13,701 bases of DNA from assembly GCA_021204565.1 (NCBI GenBank), contig JAJPZE010000249.1, positions 1 through 13,701 of the forward strand, given 5' to 3'. The position numbers and the translations under genes are program-made. The stretch comes from Prevotella sp. (lineage in GTDB: Bacteria; Bacteroidota; Bacteroidia; Bacteroidales; Bacteroidaceae). Numbering within the stretch: the stretch's first letter is position 1; every line of letters begins with the position of its first letter. Below, piece by piece: positions 6,181-13,701 of the stretch. The notes below the pieces were generated by a model. It was not told the DNA's origin. It did not search any database and saw nothing but the letters and a program-made list of their open reading frames with translations.

Positions 6181-7044
6181 ATGCAAGAAATAATCACTGC
6201 GTGCGCTAAGATAAATCTCGGGTTGAATGTTGTCAGCCGCCGTTCTGACGGGTATCATAACATCGAAACAGTCTTCTTCCCCATCCCCCTCTATGACCGG
6301 ATAGAGATAAATGAGCCGACCAAGACGCAAACGGACGCATGTGAGCTTACGGTTACGGGCAATATAATCGATTGCGACCCGAAAACTAATCTCGTTGTCA
6401 AGGCTTATAACCTCTTGTCGGAAATGTTTCCTCTGCCCCGCGTGAGCATACATTTAGACAAGCATATTCCTTCGCAGGCGGGTCTCGGAGGAGGCTCAAG
6501 CGATGCCGCATACACCATCCGTGCCCTCGCCGAGCGCTTTGATTTGCGCTTGGACTCGACGCAAATGGAGCGCTATGCCGCCCGCTTAGGAGCCGATTGC
6601 GCATTTTTCATACGCTCCGTTACTGCGTACGCCGAGGGGATTGGCGACAAACTATATCACATTCCGGGCTTGAGACGCCAACTCGTCGGTCTGCGCCTCG
6701 CAATCGTAAAGCCGGCAATAAACGTCTCCACGCACGAGGCGTACGCAACATTGCATCCGCATTATCCCGCATACAACTGCCTTGAAACAGTGATGCAACC
6801 CATTACGACATGGAGAACAAGACTTGTGAACGACTTTGAAGAAAGCGTCTTCGCCCGTTATCCGGAGCTCCTTGAAATAAAGCGGGCGCTCTACCGACTC
6901 GGCGCGCATTACGTCTCAATGTCCGGTTCGGGCAGCGCAATGTACGCATTTTTGCCCCTCGACACATCATTGGGCAAGTTGCAATTGCGCCGTTTGTTTC
7001 CTGAATGTTATACCAACGCCTTGAGCATAAAGCCGGAGTCGTAA
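6181..7044 (+). CDS. ispE: 4-diphosphocytidyl-2-C-methyl-D-erythritol kinase (IspE)
   Basis: GHMP-superfamily kinase that phosphorylates CDP-ME at the 2-position using ATP, the fourth step of the MEP isoprenoid pathway. The protein has 287 residues, a normal length. Recognisable elements are AKINLGLNVVSRRSDGYHNI with Lys10 at the conserved substrate-site position, the ATP-binding glycine loop PSQAGLGGGSSDAA (97-110), RLGADCAFF with the catalytic-type Asp139, VNDFE (216-220) and the C-terminal GHMP motif MSGSGSAMYA (247-256). The residue after GADC is Ala where many homologues have Pro. The ATG is 8 bp after the walJ stop. The stop is only 4 bp from the stop of the converging OmpH-like gene, leaving no room for a separate terminator. 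It shares its pathway with dxs in this window but not its transcription unit. Confidence 0.97.
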   Translation: MQEIITACAKINLGLNVVSRRSDGYHNIETVFFPIPLYDRIEINEPTKTQTDACELTVTGNIIDCDPKTNLVVKAYNLLSEMFPLPRVSIHLDKHIPSQAGLGGGSSDAAYTIRALAERFDLRLDSTQMERYAARLGADCAFFIRSVTAYAEGIGDKLYHIPGLRRQLVGLRLAIVKPAINVSTHEAYATLHPHYPAYNCLETVMQPITTWRTRLVNDFEESVFARYPELLEIKRALYRLGAHYVSMSGSGSAMYAFLPLDTSLGKLQLRRLFPECYTNALSIKPES

Positions 7045-7048
7045 GCGA

Positions 7049-7651
7049 TTATTTCTTTTCTGCTGCCTCGCGCCGGGGCTTCTTATATGCTTTGTTAAGT
7101 CCGGCAATCACTTCTTTTGTGATGTCGAGTTTTTTGTCTGCGAACAGGATGTTGTCTCCGACTTTCGTTAGGATGAGCGCGTAGTGCTTGTCTTTATTAT
7201 ATGCGGCAAGATAATGTTGTACGGAGTCGCTCAGCGCGTCGTTGAATTTATCCGTTTCGGCTTGGAATTCATTTGTCAACCGCTGGTTAAGGGACTGGAG
7301 ATCGTTGCTCTGGCGTTGTATGGCTGCCTGGCGTGTCTGAGCCTGCTCCTGCGTAAGGGCGTTCGCCTGATAGTCTTGCTGGAGCTTTGTGGCGGCGGCT
7401 TCGAGCGCTTGTTGCTTTGCCGCTAATGTGTTCTGGATGTTCTGCGCCTTCTTTTGCAGAGCGTCTTGCGACTCCTTTGCAAAGGTGTATTGCGTCATTA
7501 TCGAATCCACCTCTACATATGCAATCTTCAGCTCGGTCTTCATCCGGGGTGCCTCCCGACGGGTATCGTTCTCCTTAGGTGCATTATTGCACGAGGCGAA
7601 CACAACAACTACGAAAGCGGCTACAACAAGTACAAAACTTGATTTCTTCAT
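7049..7651 (-). CDS. OmpH/Skp-like periplasmic chaperone with lipoprotein signal
   Basis: The protein has 200 residues and the shape of the OmpH (Skp) family, periplasmic chaperones that hold unfolded outer-membrane proteins. IAYVEVDSI (43-51) is the typical first strand. A long Gln/Ala-rich coiled coil follows (about 55-145), then the C-terminal segment YALILTKVGDNILFADKKLDIT (157-178) and a helix. The N terminus MKKSSFVLVVAAFVVVVFASC is a lipoprotein signal with lipobox FASC, so Cys21 would be lipidated and the chaperone membrane-anchored, unlike soluble E. coli Skp. It ends in a basic KKPRREAAEKK tail. The start has AGAGAAAG upstream. The gene lies 27 bp downstream of the small membrane protein gene and is probably cotranscribed with it. 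Its exact clients are unknown; Bacteroidota often have several paralogues. Confidence 0.9.
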   Translation of the reverse strand: MKKSSFVLVVAAFVVVVFASCNNAPKENDTRREAPRMKTELKIAYVEVDSIMTQYTFAKESQDALQKKAQNIQNTLAAKQQALEAAATKLQQDYQANALTQEQAQTRQAAIQRQSNDLQSLNQRLTNEFQAETDKFNDALSDSVQHYLAAYNKDKHYALILTKVGDNILFADKKLDITKEVIAGLNKAYKKPRREAAEKK

Positions 7652-7678
7652 CTTTCTCTATATAATTACTGACTTTAT

Positions 7679-7879
7679 TTATCCGTTACCTTGTCCCTGC
7701 CGGCGTCGGGCTTCCTTGTCCTGCTCCATAACGCAACCTATTCCTCGCGCTTTCATCGCCTTAGAGTCGTGTATATGTATCGACGTAAAGCGTCCGCCTT
7801 TGCGTATAATCACCTTTACCGCAAGCAAGAGGACAGCGATTGCAATTATTAACATGCTCAAAAGCAAGGTCTTTATCAT
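7679..7879 (-). CDS. Small single-pass membrane protein, 66 residues
   Basis: MIKTLLLSMLIIAIAVLLLAVKVII forms one transmembrane helix (about 4-25). A basic, presumably cytosolic tail follows, with RKGGRFTSIHIHDSKAMKARG, then IGCVMEQDKEARRRQ. I recall short uncharacterised Bacteroidota proteins with the same KGG+F...H....A...+GIGC...QD+EA pattern, so this looks like a real conserved family, but I know no function. The single Cys and two His residues could bind metal or a partner; this is conjecture. The frame is open upstream to 7960, but those codons overlap the promoter at 7919-7950, and ATG 7879 has a purine-rich AGATAAAGAGA in front, so I place the start there. The OmpH-like gene starts 27 bp after the stop. 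Confidence 0.75.
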   Translation of the reverse strand: MIKTLLLSMLIIAIAVLLLAVKVIIRKGGRFTSIHIHDSKAMKARGIGCVMEQDKEARRRQGQGNG

Positions 7880-7885
7880 TCTCTT

Positions 7886-7893
7886 TATCTTTG
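7886..7893 (+). promoter_or_regulatory. Candidate -7 element for pepD
   Basis: TATCTTTG matches TAnnTTTG on the plus strand, but no TTTG lies about 20 bp upstream. It would give pepD a leader of about 85 nt and would overlap the leader of the divergent small membrane protein gene. Weak evidence. Confidence 0.25.
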
Positions 7894-7918
7894 CACGCCG
7901 TACCGGACGTAACGCCGG

Positions 7919-7950
7919 CAAAGGTACGCACATTGGATTGTATCGGCGTG
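7919..7950 (-). promoter_or_regulatory. Promoter for the small membrane protein and OmpH-like genes
   Basis: On the minus strand TTG (7950-7948), 21 bp, then TACCTTTG (7926-7919), a full -7 match with a partial -33 element. The expected transcription start near 7913 gives a leader of about 33 nt to the ATG at 7879. Confidence 0.55.
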
Positions 7951-7984
7951 AATACATCAATTAAAAAACCTAAATGAAGAAAAT

Positions 7985-9430
7985 ATGGATACAAAACAAC
8001 TTTCCCCGAAGGCCGTGTTCGAACAATTCGCACGGATAAACCAAATCCCCCGCCCGTCGAAACACGAGGAGAAGATGATTGAATACTTGGTCGCTTTCGG
8101 CAGGGAACGCGGGCTCGAAACGCTCAAAGACGAGGTCGGCAACGTGCTCATCCGCAAGAAAGCCGCGCCCGGATATGAGGACAAGCCTTGCATAACCTTG
8201 CAAAGCCATATCGATATGGTGTGCGACAAGCTCGTCGACCGGCAGTTCGACTTCAACACCGACCCGATAGAGACGTATATCGACGGCGACTGGATGAAGG
8301 CGCGCGGCACCACTCTCGGAGCCGACGACGGCATCGGCTGCGCGATAGAATTGGCTCTCCTCGATGCCGATAATATCGAACACGGGCCGCTCGAATGCTT
8401 GTTCACGCGCGACGAGGAGACCGGTCTGACCGGCGCCGAGGGGCTGAAAGCGAACTTCATTACCGGCAACCGGCTCATCAATCTCGACAGTGAGGACGAG
8501 GGGCAGATATTCGTCTCCTGCGCCGGAGGACGGACGACAACCGCCACTTTCCGCTATCAAAAGGAGCAGCCGCAGGGAAACGAGTTCTTTATCGCTTTGC
8601 AGACAAAAGGGCTCTTCGGCGGTCATTCGGGCGACGACATCAACAAGAAACGCGCCAACGCCGTCAAACTGATGGCACGGTTCTTATATGAAGAAAGCGA
8701 GAAGACGGACCTGAGGCTCGCCTCTTGGCACTCCGGACGGATGCACAACGCCATACCACGCGACGGCAAAGCGGTCATCGCCGTGCCCGCGGAGATGAAA
8801 GAGACGGTGCGTGCCGACTGGAACAGGTTCGCCGCAACTGTTGAGGATGAGTTTCATATCACCGAGCAAACACCGGAGTTCCTGCTCGAAAGCGCCGCAC
8901 CGGAGCCGCTCCTGCCAAAGACGACATCCGTTAATATCATCCGCGCCCTGCAAGCGTTGGACAACGGAGTGTACGCCATGTGTCAGGATAAGGAGCTTGA
9001 TTGGCTCGTCGAGACGTCAAGCAACTTGGCAAGCATACAGACTTCCGACTGCGAGGCGACGGTTACGGCATCGCAACGCTCCTGCGTCATGAGCTGTCTC
9101 GACAATATTTGCAACACGATAAAGGCAACGTTCCTTCTCGCCGGAGCGGAGGTGAAGCAGGGCGACGGATACCCGGCTTGGAAGATGAATCCCGACAGCG
9201 GGCTGACCAAAATCGCCGTCGAGACGTATAGGGAGCTGTTTGGAAAAGACCCGCTCGTGCTCGGCATTCACGCCGGATTGGAGTGCGGACTGTTCTCCGA
9301 ACGCTATCCGGAGCTGGATATGATAAGTATCGGACCAACGCTTCGTAATGTTCATACCCCCGAGGAGATGCTCTACATCCCCACCGTGCAAATGGTTTGG
9401 GATCATTTGCTCGCCATTCTGAAAAGCTGA
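7985..9430 (+). CDS. pepD: Cytosol non-specific (Xaa-His) dipeptidase PepD, peptidase family M20C
   Basis: Cytosolic di-zinc dipeptidase that hydrolyses dipeptides such as Xaa-His (aminoacyl-histidine dipeptidase). The 481 residues match the usual length of about 480-490. Metal and catalytic motifs are in order: LQSHIDMVCDK (His75, Asp77), TTLGADDGIG (bridging Asp at 114), TRDEETGLTG (Glu144 general base, Glu145 metal ligand), INLDSEDEG (Asp168) and RNVHTPEEM (His457). The lid/dimerisation domain lies between about 185 and 385 and has FGGHSGDDINKKRANA. HAGLECGLFSE (429-439) is also characteristic. The ATG at 7985 has AAGAAAAT in front; an out-of-frame ATG lies at 7974. The gene is monocistronic, divergent from the OmpH unit, and ends 18 bp before a strong hairpin. 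Confidence 0.97.
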   Translation: MDTKQLSPKAVFEQFARINQIPRPSKHEEKMIEYLVAFGRERGLETLKDEVGNVLIRKKAAPGYEDKPCITLQSHIDMVCDKLVDRQFDFNTDPIETYIDGDWMKARGTTLGADDGIGCAIELALLDADNIEHGPLECLFTRDEETGLTGAEGLKANFITGNRLINLDSEDEGQIFVSCAGGRTTTATFRYQKEQPQGNEFFIALQTKGLFGGHSGDDINKKRANAVKLMARFLYEESEKTDLRLASWHSGRMHNAIPRDGKAVIAVPAEMKETVRADWNRFAATVEDEFHITEQTPEFLLESAAPEPLLPKTTSVNIIRALQALDNGVYAMCQDKELDWLVETSSNLASIQTSDCEATVTASQRSCVMSCLDNICNTIKATFLLAGAEVKQGDGYPAWKMNPDSGLTKIAVETYRELFGKDPLVLGIHAGLECGLFSERYPELDMISIGPTLRNVHTPEEMLYIPTVQMVWDHLLAILKS

Positions 9431-9448
9431 GCTTTACACATAAGAAAA

Positions 9449-9483
9449 GTTTCCTTTTCCCGTCGCAGACGGGAAAAGGAAAC
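9449..9483. terminator. Perfect 16-bp stem-loop, probably a bidirectional terminator
   Basis: GTTTCCTTTTCCCGTC (9449-9464) and its exact complement (9468-9483) flank a 3-nt GCA loop. It sits 18 bp after the pepD stop on the plus strand and 30 bp after the stop of the minus-strand gene at 9514-9735. On the minus strand the stem is followed by TTTTCTTATG, a modest T-rich tail. On the plus strand there is no T run after the stem. Confidence 0.8.
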
Positions 9484-9513
9484 ACGATACAACAATTACT
9501 ATTAGATCCGGAA

Positions 9514-9735
9514 TTAATTACCGGTAAGTATGGTCGGAGGCGTGAAGTGTACAATCGGTCCCCACAGGTTCTGCGTCATTAAGAACAGAATGAAGACACA
9601 CGTAAAGAACACTCCCCACAGCCCGATTGCCAAGCCGATATACGCCCAAACCTTTTGCGCTTTGGTGTAGACGATATCGTCGAGCACGTTCTTTTTCAAC
9701 GCTTTGCGCTGTTGAAGTTCATTTTTTGTTGTCAT
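9514..9735 (-). CDS. Small membrane protein of unknown function, 73 residues
   Basis: A charged, helical N-terminal segment (MTTKNELQQRKALKKNVLDD, residues 1-20) precedes one hydrophobic membrane helix (about 30-53, WAYIGLAIGLWGVFFTCVFILFL), with a short tail MTQNLWGPIVHFTPPTILTGN. There is no signal peptidase site, so it is probably an inner-membrane protein. I do not recognise the family. AAGATAAGAACT precedes the ATG, a plausible purine-rich leader. It lies 61 bp downstream of the porin gene and upstream of the strong hairpin at 9449-9483, consistent with a two-gene transcript, though I could not rule out its own promoter. Confidence 0.7.
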   Translation of the reverse strand: MTTKNELQQRKALKKNVLDDIVYTKAQKVWAYIGLAIGLWGVFFTCVFILFLMTQNLWGPIVHFTPPTILTGN

Positions 9736-9796
9736 AGTTCTTATCTTTTGATTAAAGACTAATACAATATAATGTTACTTATTATCCGCCTTACGG

Positions 9797-10861
9797 TCAG
9801 AACGAATACGTGAACCGCCCGAGCAGAACGGTGTTGTTCTCCTTGCCGGTGCGTATGTAATGAAACGCGGGCTGTATGGCGATATGCTCCGTGATGTCCC
9901 TGTGCCAGGTCAACTCAACGGAGTACTCATCGGTCGGGACATATACGCGCTCGAACGAGTCGTAGTCGTGAAACCTGCCGTACTGCCCTGAGATGCCGAC
10001 GGTGTTCTGCTTGTAATCGTAGATACACCCGACTTCCGCGTATGTAGAACAAGCGCTCGCAGCCTTGGTGTTTGCCGACACTTGCGCCATCAACCTTACC
10101 CTTTGGTCGTCTTCGCTCTCCCAAACGGTCTGTTCTCCGTATGCCCAGAGAGCGGCACTGAACTTGTTCTCACAGGTGAAGTCGCCATCCTCGTCGTAGG
10201 TGAAGAACTTGGAGTGCATCGCCGCTCCGACGGAGTAAAAGCTCTTCTCAGTCTCGTATGCCACTTGTATCTCGTCGTATACGCCGTCGCGTTTGGGACG
10301 GACAAGGAACGGGTTGTCGTTCTTCTTCCAGCCGTTGTACCCTACGCCGTTGTAGAGCGCTTCGGTGATGGTCCAGTTGCCGAACGTGATGTCGAACGTA
10401 ACGTTCAAGGAGCTCACGGGATAGTTCGCTATCGGGTAGCTCGACCCGATAGTGGGGAATATTCCGGGCGAGGCGCTGGTAAACAGCCCCGTGCCGTCGG
10501 AAGTGAAGAAGTCCTCGTTGGAGTTCCTTACGCCGACGAACAGGTTCGCGTTCTTCCAGGAATGTTTGTATCCTAAAACGGCAATGGCTGCGAAACAGTT
10601 CTCTTCATACACGCTCGAATAGAGTTGCAGGTCGTCGATGACCGGGTCGTTCGTGCGTGCAATGGAGAGCGTGGCGGCCTCGATGGTGCCATTCTTCCAA
10701 GGCGACCAATCAAAGTCGAGACGAAGCAGATTGACGAAATTAGTGTTCTTGCTCTTCATTCCCCACTCCCACTCGGCGGTGTATTCGCCGCTGAGCGTTT
10801 GTGCGAAACCGGTTGCGGATACGCCGCACATTGCCGCAAAGATTAATGTTCTTAATTTCAT
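9797..10861 (-). CDS. OprB-like carbohydrate porin, outer-membrane beta barrel
   Basis: The protein has 354 residues. The signal peptide MKLRTLIFAAMCGVSATGFA is cleaved probably after Ala20. The mature chain is a run of amphipathic Tyr/Trp-rich strands ending in RFTYSF, with the C-terminal Phe expected for BamA recognition. OprB-family features I recognise are LLRLDFDWSPWKNGTIE near the N terminus, LGYKHSWKNANLFVGVRNSNEDFFTSDGTGLF, SPGIFPTIGSSYPIANYP, EALYNGVGYNGW, and the terminal IQPAFHYIRTGK followed by a last strand. OprB-type porins allow diffusion of sugars across the outer membrane; the actual substrate is unknown. A promoter match lies about 35 bp upstream, and the 73-residue membrane protein gene follows after 61 bp. 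Family assignment is good; specificity is not determinable. Confidence 0.85.
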   Translation of the reverse strand: MKLRTLIFAAMCGVSATGFAQTLSGEYTAEWEWGMKSKNTNFVNLLRLDFDWSPWKNGTIEAATLSIARTNDPVIDDLQLYSSVYEENCFAAIAVLGYKHSWKNANLFVGVRNSNEDFFTSDGTGLFTSASPGIFPTIGSSYPIANYPVSSLNVTFDITFGNWTITEALYNGVGYNGWKKNDNPFLVRPKRDGVYDEIQVAYETEKSFYSVGAAMHSKFFTYDEDGDFTCENKFSAALWAYGEQTVWESEDDQRVRLMAQVSANTKAASACSTYAEVGCIYDYKQNTVGISGQYGRFHDYDSFERVYVPTDEYSVELTWHRDITEHIAIQPAFHYIRTGKENNTVLLGRFTYSF

Positions 10862-10895
10862 TATTTACCTGATAATTTGGTTTGTATTCCGCCCG

Positions 10896-10927
10896 CAAAG
10901 GTACGGCGAAGTACCCCGCGTGCGCAA
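10896..10927 (-). promoter_or_regulatory. Promoter for the porin gene
   Basis: On the minus strand TTG (10927-10925, within ATTG), 21 bp, then TACCTTTG (10903-10896), a full match to TAnnTTTG. The expected transcription start is near 10890, giving a leader of about 29 nt to the ATG at 10861. The rest of the 151-bp gap to the mgtA stop shows no clear terminator. Confidence 0.55.
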
Positions 10928-11012
10928 TACCTTAAAATAGTGAACTTTTAACACGTCATCTTGTAGTGATTACTTATATCCGTCCTGCGTTGTTACGAGT
11001 GCAAACCGCCGC

Positions 11013-13700
11013 TTAGAGCCAGCGTGTGAATGCACGGATGTAACAGATCTTGAGGAATTGAGTGAGCACGCAATATCCGAGGAGTATTGCCCAGAGCCAG
11101 GGGAAATAATACCAAGGCAGGTTGACCATACCTATCGAATGACCGAAGCCGGTGAACGGCACTATCATACCGATGATTATAATCGAGCCGGTCATGATAC
11201 ATACCGACGGCGATGCGGTACTTTGTATGAACGGTATGCGGCGCGTACGAATCATGTGGACAATCAACGTCTGCGACAGCAAACCCTCAATAAACCAACC
11301 CGACTGGAAGAACGAAGCGCTGTAGTCGGCAAGCGTCATGCCGTGAGCGTCTGCCCATGCTTCCATTGGCAGGTGAGTGATGAAGAACCACATCATTATA
11401 TATACGCATATATCGAATATCGAACTGATAGGGCCAATCCAGAACATGAACCGGCTGATATCCGATGCGTCCCAAATACGCGGCTTGCGCAGGTACTCGG
11501 CATCCATACGGTCGAAAGGTATGGTTGTCTGAGATATATCGTAGAGCAGGTTCTGCACGATAAGGTGAACAGGCATCATCGGAAGGAACGGCAAGAAAGC
11601 GCTCGCAACAAGCACGGAGAACATATTACCGAAGTTGGAGCTGGCGGTCATCTTGACGTATTTGATGATATTACCGAATGTCGAACGTCCCTCGAGCACA
11701 CCATTCTCGAGCACCATAAGGTCTTTCTCGAGCAATATAATATCAGCGGACTCCTTTGCGATATCCACTGCGGAGTCGACCGATATACCTATATCCGACT
11801 CACGTAACGCGGCTGCATCGTTGATACCGTCGCCCAAGAAACCGACCGTATTGTCAAGCTTTTGGAGCAAGTGAACTATCTCAACCTTTTGTATAGGCGT
11901 CAGCTTGGCGAAGATATTTCCGTAGGTTACGGCACGAAGCTTCTCGTCTTCGTCCATCTTTGCGAAGTCGGCACCGGAGACCGCAGTCTCGGTCGGGATA
12001 CCTACCTGACGGGCAATAGTCTTCACCACTGCGTCGTTATCGCCGGAGAGCACCTTCACTTCGATGCCGTGCTCGTTAAGTTGCTTGATTGCTTGAGATG
12101 CGGACTCCTTCGGCGGGTCGAGGAATGCAAGATAACCGATGAGCACCATGTCGCTCTCGTCCTCTACGGCGAAGTCGTGGTCTTTCTCAATGAAGCTCTT
12201 CTGTGCAAGCGCAAGCACGCGCATACCCTGATGGTTCATCTCGGAGACTATCTCCTCTGCTTTCTTCTTCGTCGCACCTGTCAAGGGGAGCACTTTCCCG
12301 TTAAGCTCCATATGCGAACAAACGGAGAGCATCTCCTCGACGGCACCTTTAGTAATGATTTGGCGTTTGCCCTTGTTATCCTCAACTACAACGGAGAGGC
12401 GGCGGCGAACGAAGTCGAACGGTATCTCATCCACTTTCTTGTAATCTTCGCTCAGGTGTTCAAGCGCAAGATCCTTTACGTGAGAGAGTATTGCGCGATC
12501 CATCAGGTTCTTCATTCCCGTCTGGAAATAGCTGTTGAAATATGCGTGCCTGAGGATACGGTTGCCGTTGTCCGCCGTGCCGTCAGCATTGATATGCCGT
12601 TCGAGTACGATATGGTCGCGCGTCAACGTACCCGTCTTATCGGTACAGAGGACGTTCATGGCGCCGAAGTTCTGTATCGAGTTCAGGTCCTTTACAATCG
12701 TCTTCTTCTTCGACATTGCAACGGCACCTAACGACAAGTTTGCCGACACAATCATAGGCAACATCTCAGGCGTTAAGCCTACTGCGATAGACACACCGAA
12801 GAGGAACGCCTCCCACCAGTCGCCTTTCGTAATACCGTTGACAAGGAAAACGAACGGCACCATTACCAACATATAGCGGATAAGGAGCAATGATACTTTC
12901 GTTATACCTTTATCGAACGCGGTTGCGGCGCGGTGTCCGGCAATACCTTTGGCGATGGTTCCGAGATAGGTGTCGTTACCCGTCTCAAAAATGATACCAG
13001 TGGCGGAACCGCTTAATACGGTCGAGCCCATGAAACAGATGTTGTCCAGGTCAACCACGCTGCCGGTGCGGAATTTCTTCTCCACTACCTCGGGCACTTT
13101 CTCTATCCCGTCGGACTCTCCCGTCAACGTCGACTGGCTGACAAACAAGTCTTTCGTCTCAATCACACGCATATCCGCCGGAATCATATCGCCTGCGGAA
13201 AGCATCACAATGTCGCCCGGCACCACCTGCTCGAGAGGTATCTCCTCGTCCGGCATGCCGCGCCGGCGTACATAGCAGGTATTGGTAACCATCTTCTTAA
13301 GAGCCTCGCCCGCCTTATTGGCGCGCCACTCCTGCGTGAAACGGAGCACGGCACTGAGCACAATCATCGTCGAGATGATGATTACGGTGGTCCAGTCTTT
13401 TTCTTCAGGCTCTGCAATGATCACATCCGTCACTAACGAGATGACGAGCAAGGCGGTCAGCACACCGATGAACGGGTTGATGAACGCTTTGGCAAACATC
13501 ACAATAGGGTTCTTTTTCGCCTCGTGAACCACCACGTTCTTGCCGTAAATCTCATGCCGCCGCTCCACTTCCGACGCTTCCAAACCGTCTTTGTTGGTCT
13601 GGAAATAATCGTAGACAGCGTCTAACGGCTGGCTTGAAGCCATAAATACCTTCTCGGCATCAAACGCAAACCGCGAGTCATGTTTCTTTCTTCCAAACAT
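11013..13700 (-). CDS. mgtA: Magnesium-translocating P-type ATPase (MgtA/MgtB, P3B type)
   Basis: Inner-membrane ATP-driven Mg2+ importer, 895 residues, close to the family's usual length. P-type landmarks are the actuator-domain TGES (193-196), the TM4 PEMLP (311-315), the phosphorylation site CTDKTGTLT with Asp354, the nucleotide-domain KGA (451-453), the DPPK (528-531) and LSGDN (551-555) of the P domain, and the hinge GDGINDAAALR (623-633). The MgtA-type membrane signatures are NFGNMFSVL (689-697), QNLLYDISQ (716-724) and the C-terminal YIRAFTRWL. Membrane helices are visible at about 66-95, 102-120, 268-290, 300-325 and several after 690. The ATG lies at 13700-13698, one base from the window edge, so its leader, where Mg2+-responsive control would act, is not visible, and a start further upstream cannot be excluded. 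Gene identity is certain. Confidence 0.96.
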   Translation of the reverse strand: MFGRKKHDSRFAFDAEKVFMASSQPLDAVYDYFQTNKDGLEASEVERRHEIYGKNVVVHEAKKNPIVMFAKAFINPFIGVLTALLVISLVTDVIIAEPEEKDWTTVIIISTMIVLSAVLRFTQEWRANKAGEALKKMVTNTCYVRRRGMPDEEIPLEQVVPGDIVMLSAGDMIPADMRVIETKDLFVSQSTLTGESDGIEKVPEVVEKKFRTGSVVDLDNICFMGSTVLSGSATGIIFETGNDTYLGTIAKGIAGHRAATAFDKGITKVSLLLIRYMLVMVPFVFLVNGITKGDWWEAFLFGVSIAVGLTPEMLPMIVSANLSLGAVAMSKKKTIVKDLNSIQNFGAMNVLCTDKTGTLTRDHIVLERHINADGTADNGNRILRHAYFNSYFQTGMKNLMDRAILSHVKDLALEHLSEDYKKVDEIPFDFVRRRLSVVVEDNKGKRQIITKGAVEEMLSVCSHMELNGKVLPLTGATKKKAEEIVSEMNHQGMRVLALAQKSFIEKDHDFAVEDESDMVLIGYLAFLDPPKESASQAIKQLNEHGIEVKVLSGDNDAVVKTIARQVGIPTETAVSGADFAKMDEDEKLRAVTYGNIFAKLTPIQKVEIVHLLQKLDNTVGFLGDGINDAAALRESDIGISVDSAVDIAKESADIILLEKDLMVLENGVLEGRSTFGNIIKYVKMTASSNFGNMFSVLVASAFLPFLPMMPVHLIVQNLLYDISQTTIPFDRMDAEYLRKPRIWDASDISRFMFWIGPISSIFDICVYIMMWFFITHLPMEAWADAHGMTLADYSASFFQSGWFIEGLLSQTLIVHMIRTRRIPFIQSTASPSVCIMTGSIIIIGMIVPFTGFGHSIGMVNLPWYYFPWLWAILLGYCVLTQFLKICYIRAFTRWL

Positions 13701-13701
13701 G

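Noticed and set aside
7389..7964. 191-codon plus-strand frame opposite the OmpH-like and small membrane protein genes
   Set aside because: Low-complexity Ser/Ala/Cys-rich translation, antisense to two genes with good starts and a promoter match.
10082..10576. 164-codon plus-strand frame opposite the porin
   Set aside because: Shadow of the porin reading frame; no domain and no leader.
11862..12731. 289-codon plus-strand frame inside mgtA
   Set aside because: Antisense shadow of the P-type ATPase core, which includes the DKTGT and nucleotide-binding regions; no independent gene signal.
1..13701. CRISPR array, insertion sequence, tRNA/rRNA or defence system
   Set aside because: No regularly spaced repeats, transposase or integrase motifs, terminal inverted repeats, tRNA T-arm outside coding sequence, or known defence domains were seen.

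Overview
The window looks like ordinary chromosomal housekeeping DNA from a member of the Bacteroidota, most likely order Bacteroidales; I cannot name family or genus. The case rests on four things: promoter-like sequences of the Bacteroides type (a TTG/TTTG about 20-22 bp upstream of TAnnTTTG) ahead of several genes; a dxs-trkA gene pair as I recall from Bacteroides; a DXS carrying the AEGHA variant of the AEQHA motif that I associate with this phylum; and several secreted or outer-membrane proteins with weak or absent Shine-Dalgarno sequences. Base composition is near half G+C by eye.

Layout. Positions 1-3223 (minus strand) hold dxs followed by trkA, whose last roughly 20 codons lie beyond the left edge. 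Positions 3224-3819 form the largest gene-free stretch, about 600 bp. It carries the dxs promoter, a two-copy 21-bp-period direct repeat, and a cluster of ACACGGGGTTT repeats with an inverted copy that forms a hairpin. Positions 3820-5232 hold two divergently transcribed, signal-peptide-bearing proteins of unknown function sharing a 108-bp intergenic region. Positions 5369-7044 (plus) are a walJ/yycJ-type metallo-hydrolase gene and ispE, 8 bp apart. Positions 7049-7879 (minus) are a small single-pass membrane protein gene followed by an OmpH/Skp-like lipoprotein gene. Positions 7985-9430 (plus) are pepD. A perfect 16-bp-stem hairpin at 9449-9483 separates pepD from a converging minus-strand pair: an OprB-like carbohydrate porin (10861-9797) followed by a 73-residue membrane protein (9735-9514). 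Positions 11013-13700 (minus) are an MgtA-type Mg2+ P-type ATPase beginning at the right edge.

Functional themes. DXS and IspE are the first and fourth steps of the MEP isoprenoid pathway but lie in separate, diverging units. TrkA (K+) and MgtA (Mg2+) concern cation homeostasis. The OmpH-like protein, the porin and the two unknown secreted proteins concern the envelope. I found no mobile element, CRISPR array, tRNA, rRNA or defence system, and nothing that I can honestly present as a new multi-gene system. The items most worth a second look are the repeat-rich intergenic region at 3224-3819, the near-leaderless arrangement of the gene starting at 4545, and the small unknown membrane and secreted proteins.
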